A DNA stretch of 10,118 bases, from assembly GCA_030638385.1 (NCBI GenBank), contig DAOWES010000070.1, positions 1-10,118 of the forward strand, written 5' to 3'. The stretch's first letter is position 1, and every line of letters starts with the position of its first letter. The position numbers and the translations under genes were made by a program. This DNA comes from Candidatus Cloacimonadota bacterium. Lineage in GTDB: Bacteria > Cloacimonadota > Cloacimonadia > Cloacimonadales > TCS61. Below the pieces are notes generated by a model that saw only the letters and a list, made by a program, of their open reading frames with translations, searched no databases and was not told the origin of the DNA. Shown piece after piece: positions 7,242 to 10,118 of this stretch.

Positions 7242-7243
7242 AG

Positions 7244-7990
7244 ATGTCGATAATAATAGATCCAACCAAAATAAAGCCCTATGGCGATACACTTGATGAT
7301 GGTAGAATGCAATTTTCTTTTTCATTACCGGCTCCTGCCAATGAACAAGGAAAAGAGGCTGCAAAAATAGTTTTATCTAAGATGGGCTTAGATGAAATAG
7401 AAATTTGCTATTATAAAGATTTAGGAGAAGGCTTTACCCATTTTATAGCTTATGCAAACACAAGCGTAACTGTTGATCTCACAACAATTAAGGTGAAAAC
7501 AGTAGAGACTCCTGTTATGGATATGAAAGAAACGGAAGAATTTGTGGAAAATAATATTGGTCGCACGCTTACCGTGATAGGTGCATGTATCGAAAGTGAT
7601 GCCCATACTGTGGGAATTGATGCGATCATGAACATGAAAGGCTATGATCATCGTTATGGATTGGAACGCTATAAATGTTTTAATGCATTAAACATGGGAG
7701 CCCAAGTTACTTCCGAAGAGCTTCTGGCCAAAGCAGCCGAACTTGATGCTGATATCATTTTAGTATCTCAGATCGTTACTCAAAAAGATATTCATATCAA
7801 AAACCTTACTCGCCTAATTGAAATGGCGGAAGCTGAAGGTGTTCGCGATAAAATGCTATTCTTGTGCGGTGGCCCCAGAATTAACCATGAATTAGCAATT
7901 GAACTGGGATATGATGCAGGTTTTGGAACCGGAAGCTATGCTACTGATGTTGCTTCTTTCATCGCTTTCCATTATGCTGAGAAAAAATAA
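7244..7990 (+). CDS. kamE: Lysine 5,6-aminomutase beta subunit (KamE), cobalamin- and PLP-binding
   Basis: A 248-residue small subunit. The N-terminal dimerisation domain (about 15-100) is followed by a Rossmann-like B12-binding domain (about 106-245). The base-off cobalamin motif DxHxxG is present as D119-A-H121-T-V-G124, so His121 should replace the lower ligand of cobalt. Lys132 lies 11 residues further, the same spacing as between His133 and the PLP-forming Lys144 of the characterised clostridial beta subunit. It is therefore the likely Schiff-base lysine. A glycine-rich stretch at about 208-230 (C-G-G-P-R and G-F-G-T-G) matches the cofactor-binding end of B12 domains. The subunit pairs with KamD encoded just upstream. 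It is slightly shorter than I expect for clostridial homologues, but no domain is missing. No reactivase gene (KamB/KamC type) lies beside it. Confidence 0.96.
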   Translation: MSIIIDPTKIKPYGDTLDDGRMQFSFSLPAPANEQGKEAAKIVLSKMGLDEIEICYYKDLGEGFTHFIAYANTSVTVDLTTIKVKTVETPVMDMKETEEFVENNIGRTLTVIGACIESDAHTVGIDAIMNMKGYDHRYGLERYKCFNALNMGAQVTSEELLAKAAELDADIILVSQIVTQKDIHIKNLTRLIEMAEAEGVRDKMLFLCGGPRINHELAIELGYDAGFGTGSYATDVASFIAFHYAEKK

Positions 7991-8017
7991 AATTAGCAAC
8001 GAGCAAAGGAGAGATTT

Positions 8018-8680
8018 ATGCCGAAAACGATAACAGCAAAAGAAGCTGCACAAATGATTAAACCTCATTCCAGAGTGATGTTTAGCACATTTTTAGTTGT
8101 TGGTGCTGCCGAGCAACTGATCGACGCACTTGTTGAAGAAAATGTAAAAGACATACACATGATTACTATAGCAACAGATTACGATGATAAAGGCGTGGGC
8201 AAGCTAATTACCAATAAGCAAATAAAATCTGTTCAATGTAGTCACATCGGAACAAATAGATCTACTCAAGCACAAATGAATGCCGGTGAACTGGATGTGG
8301 AATTGATTCCACAAGGAACTTTGATGGAAAGAATTCGTGCTGCCGGTGCAGGCTTAGGAGGAATTCTCACTCCAACGGGCGTGGGTACCATTGTGGAAGA
8401 AGGTAAACAAAAATTTACTTTCGACGGCAAAGACTATATTTTAGAAATGCCTATTAAGGCAGATTTTGCCTTTATAAAAGCCCAAAAAGCTGATAAACAT
8501 GGAAACCTTGTTTATTATAAAACGGCTAGAAATAGTAATCCGGCAATGGCAATGGCTGCTAAAATCACTATTGTGGAAGTTGACGAAATCGTTGAAGTTG
8601 GCCAGCTAGATCCTGAAAATGTGGTAACTCCGGGTATTTTTGTTAATTATCTTGTGAAGAGTGAGGTGAAAGAATGTTAG
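8018..8680 (+). CDS. atoD: Acetoacetate/butyrate-type CoA-transferase subunit A (AtoD/CtfA-like)
   Basis: A 220-residue alpha subunit of a class I CoA-transferase. In lysine fermentation the enzyme moves CoA between acetoacetate and butyrate or acetate, generating acetoacetyl-CoA or butyrate. Family features include I-P-Q-G-T-L-M-E-R-I-R-A-A-G-A-G at about 96-111, the G-G-I-L-T-P-T-G-V-G-T segment that follows, and A-M-A-M-A-A-K with V-T-P-G-I-F near the C-terminus. The usual early G-G-F glycine motif is altered: the aligned stretch reads M-F-S-T-F-L-V-V-G-A-A-E-Q-L-I. The gene follows kamE by 27 bases with an AGGAG site at 8007-8011, and its end overlaps the partner subunit by seven bases. 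The family is certain. The exact acyl substrates are inferred from kamDE linkage. Confidence 0.9.
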   Translation: MPKTITAKEAAQMIKPHSRVMFSTFLVVGAAEQLIDALVEENVKDIHMITIATDYDDKGVGKLITNKQIKSVQCSHIGTNRSTQAQMNAGELDVELIPQGTLMERIRAAGAGLGGILTPTGVGTIVEEGKQKFTFDGKDYILEMPIKADFAFIKAQKADKHGNLVYYKTARNSNPAMAMAAKITIVEVDEIVEVGQLDPENVVTPGIFVNYLVKSEVKEC

Positions 8681-9342
8681 ATAAAAAGCAAAAAAGAATA
8701 ATGATCGGTAGAAGAATTGCCGAAGAGCTTAATGATGGTGATTTTGTTAATCTTGGCATAGGTATGCCTACCGAAGTAGCAAACCATATTCCGCTTGGAG
8801 TTAAGGTCTATTTTCATACTGAAAATGGAATGTTAGGTGTGGGGCCTGCCCCAAAACCGGGCGAAGAAGACAAAGATCTTATCAATGCCGGAGCAGGATA
8901 TATAACTGAAACTGCCGGTGCTTCCTATTTTGATTCCTGTTTAAGTTTTGCCATTATTCGTGGTGGTCACCTCGACATGACTGTCTTGGGAGCTCTCCAA
9001 GTCGACCAGGAAGGAAACCTGGCAAACTGGATGATCCCGGGTAAATTGGTTCCCGGAATGGGCGGTGCCATGGATTTGGTTACAGGTACAAAAAATGTGA
9101 TCATCTCGATGGAACATTGCGATAAACATGGTAATTCCAAAATCCTAAAAAAATGCACTCTCCCTCTTACTGCTGCACATTGCGTTAATATGATTGTTAC
9201 TGATATGGCTGTGATGAGAGTAACTGAAAAAGGACTTCTGCTTGAAGAGATTGCTTTTTGGACAAATGTGGATGATGTAATTAAAGCAACTGATGCCGAT
9301 CTTATTATCCCTGAAAAAGTAGGAATTTTTGGAAATCAATAA
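8674..9342 (+). CDS. atoA: Acetoacetate/butyrate-type CoA-transferase subunit B (AtoA/CtfB-like)
   Basis: A 222-residue beta subunit carrying the catalytic glutamate Glu50 in H-T-E-N-G-M-L-G-V-G. This residue forms the covalent glutamyl-CoA thioester. Other family hallmarks are V-N-L-G-I-G-M-P-T near residues 25-33, R-G-G-H-L-D-M-T-V-L-G-A-L-Q-V-D, N-W-M-I-P-G-K and G-M-G-G-A-M-D-L-V. The start codon overlaps the end of subunit A (8674-8680), with GAGGTG at 8663-8668 as ribosome site, so the subunits are translationally coupled as expected of a heteromer. It is the last gene of the operon, and a hairpin with a T-rich tail follows about 60 bases later. All active-site features look intact, so the complex is probably functional despite the altered signature in subunit A. 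Confidence 0.95.
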   Translation: MLDKKQKRIMIGRRIAEELNDGDFVNLGIGMPTEVANHIPLGVKVYFHTENGMLGVGPAPKPGEEDKDLINAGAGYITETAGASYFDSCLSFAIIRGGHLDMTVLGALQVDQEGNLANWMIPGKLVPGMGGAMDLVTGTKNVIISMEHCDKHGNSKILKKCTLPLTAAHCVNMIVTDMAVMRVTEKGLLLEEIAFWTNVDDVIKATDADLIIPEKVGIFGNQ

Positions 9343-9404
9343 ATCCACTTAAAAGAATATAATAGATCTCTTACTAAGTTATATTATTATAATTTGTGAC
9401 ACTT

Positions 9405-9445
9405 TGGGGCAATCAGTTGGCCAAACTTGCCCCATTTCTTTATTA
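9405..9445 (+). terminator. Probable intrinsic terminator of the kam-ato operon
   Basis: An 8-bp stem TGGGGCAA (9405-9412) / TTGCCCCA (9427-9434) is followed by TTTCTTTATT. The loop can extend the stem by three more pairs (GTT/AAC). The G/C-rich stem stands out in A/T-rich surroundings and lies 62 bases after the atoA stop, before the independent receiver gene. Confidence 0.75.
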
Positions 9446-9530
9446 CCAACAAATCAACACCAACGACAAAGCTACGATTAACATCAAGAGATTAAACAAG
9501 ATAGAGAAATATACAGATAATTAGTTAATA

Positions 9531-9546
9531 TGGCTTCATTATTGCA
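9531..9546 (+). promoter_or_regulatory. Candidate sigma-54 (-24/-12) promoter of the second receiver gene
   Basis: TGGCTTCATTATTGCA matches the RpoN consensus TGGCAC-N5-TTGCA in both key blocks. The spacing between the GG and GC dinucleotides is exactly ten bases. The GC element lies at 9544-9545, so transcription would begin near 9557, leaving a leader of roughly 25 bases before the ATG at 9583. No activator binding site was identified upstream, and the presence of rpoN in the genome cannot be checked here. Confidence 0.55.
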
Positions 9547-9567
9547 TTATACTTCATAAAAGAAATT

Positions 9568-9575
9568 GAGGGGGG
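9568..9575 (+). promoter_or_regulatory. Ribosome binding site of the second receiver gene
   Basis: GAGGGGGG followed by an A run ends seven bases before the ATG at 9583. The G-run plus A-run form parallels the site before the first receiver gene. Confidence 0.6.
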
Positions 9576-9582
9576 AAAAATT

Positions 9583-9945
9583 ATGAAAGTCTTACTAATT
9601 GATGATAACGAAGTGCTAAATTGTCTTTTGACAAAATATCTGCGCAAACATGGCCATAAAGTGGAAAATGTATTCACAGGAACTGAAGGTGTTAAAAGAG
9701 CCTTATCAACTAGATTCGATGTTATAATTACTGATTATCGGCTGCCGGATATTTCGGGAGTAGATATCCTTCAGCTAGTTAAAAAAATTAATAATACAAA
9801 AATCATGATTTCGGCATATTATACAAAAAACATTATCATGCAATCTTTGGAACTTGGTGCCACAGTTGTAGAAAAACCTTTTAGTAATAAAGAAATCCTA
9901 AAATTAGTTAATGACCAACATGACCTGGCAGTAGGATGCAACTAA
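9583..9945 (+). CDS. Stand-alone response regulator receiver (CheY-like), second paralogue
   Basis: A 120-residue single receiver domain with no output domain. It keeps the full set of key residues: D7-D8 in the acidic pocket, phosphoacceptor D51 (in I-T-D-Y-R-L-P-D-I-S-G), switch Ser77 (in I-M-I-S-A-Y) and Lys98 (V-E-K-P-F). It resembles the receiver at 924-1271 closely around the active site, including the L-P-D-I-S-G-(L/V)-D-I-L stretch, so the two are probably paralogues. It is separated from the kam-ato operon by a terminator and has its own candidate sigma-54 promoter, so it is likely an independent transcription unit. No kinase gene is adjacent in the window; the kinase at 1275-4130 is a plausible but unproven partner. 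A DNA-binding role is unlikely without an output domain. Confidence 0.93.
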   Translation: MKVLLIDDNEVLNCLLTKYLRKHGHKVENVFTGTEGVKRALSTRFDVIITDYRLPDISGVDILQLVKKINNTKIMISAYYTKNIIMQSLELGATVVEKPFSNKEILKLVNDQHDLAVGCN

Positions 9946-10118
9946 AAGTTATTACGCAAATTAAAACAGATTTCATAATAAATCAATAAATTGAGTTCAC
10001 TATAAAAATCCTAATCAAGTAAAAAACTTAGCTTCCTAACACTCCGGAAAGAAACGAAAGTCAATATTCTCATAATGGCAAAATATTGCTCAAAAAAGCT
10101 GAGATTCGCAAAAAGATA

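Noticed and set aside
10076..10090. TGGCAAAATATTGCT near the right edge, resembling a second sigma-54 promoter
   Set aside because: The GG and GC elements are nine bases apart instead of the required ten, and no gene start is visible downstream within the window.
9946..10118. Possible small gene or RNA at the right end
   Set aside because: The 173 bases are A/T-rich, with frequent stops, no ribosome site with a convincing frame, and only weak stems.

Overview
The window looks like chromosomal DNA of an A/T-rich, anaerobic, amino-acid-fermenting bacterium. All supported genes lie on the + strand. Three things suggest a Cloacimonadota (WWE1)-like organism, or a relative with similar metabolism: lysine-fermentation genes, a selenium-dependent tRNA modification enzyme, and a sensor kinase with a secreted TPR domain of the Bacteroidota/Cloacimonadota style. 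Clear purine-rich Shine-Dalgarno sites (GGAGGAG type) argue against a typical member of Bacteroidota. The lineage is an inference from gene content, not a demonstrated fact.

Layout. Positions 1-900: the last codons of an upstream gene, then a secreted TPM-domain (YgcG-like) protein with a glycine-rich tail, followed by a strong hairpin. Positions 924-5192: a stand-alone receiver, a 951-residue kinase (periplasmic TPRs, one membrane span, two PAS domains, HisKA, HATPase) and mnmH (tRNA 2-selenouridine synthase), all closely spaced. Positions 5193-5669: a gene-free stretch holding two diverged copies of a roughly 51-base repeat and a separate imperfect inverted-repeat element. Positions 5670-9342: a four-gene operon, kamD-kamE-atoD-atoA. 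It encodes both subunits of adenosylcobalamin/PLP-dependent lysine 5,6-aminomutase and both subunits of an acetoacetate-type CoA-transferase. It ends in a probable intrinsic terminator. Positions 9531-9945: a second stand-alone receiver behind a near-ideal sigma-54 (-24/-12) promoter candidate. The last 173 bases hold no recognisable gene.

How the parts work together. KamDE and AtoDA act at the early and late ends of the lysine-to-acetate/butyrate fermentation pathway. The middle enzymes (3,5-diaminohexanoate dehydrogenase, the keto-acid cleavage enzyme and 3-aminobutyryl-CoA ammonia lyase) and lysine 2,3-aminomutase are not here and would have to be encoded elsewhere. The kinase and the two similar receivers, one lacking the conserved Ser/Thr switch residue, may form a small branched phosphorelay. 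Nothing in the sequence shows directly that it controls lysine metabolism. I did not find a wholly new system. The most notable points are the divergent receiver pair, the sigma-54 site, the compact kam-ato operon with an altered CoA-transferase signature, and the intergenic repeat cluster.
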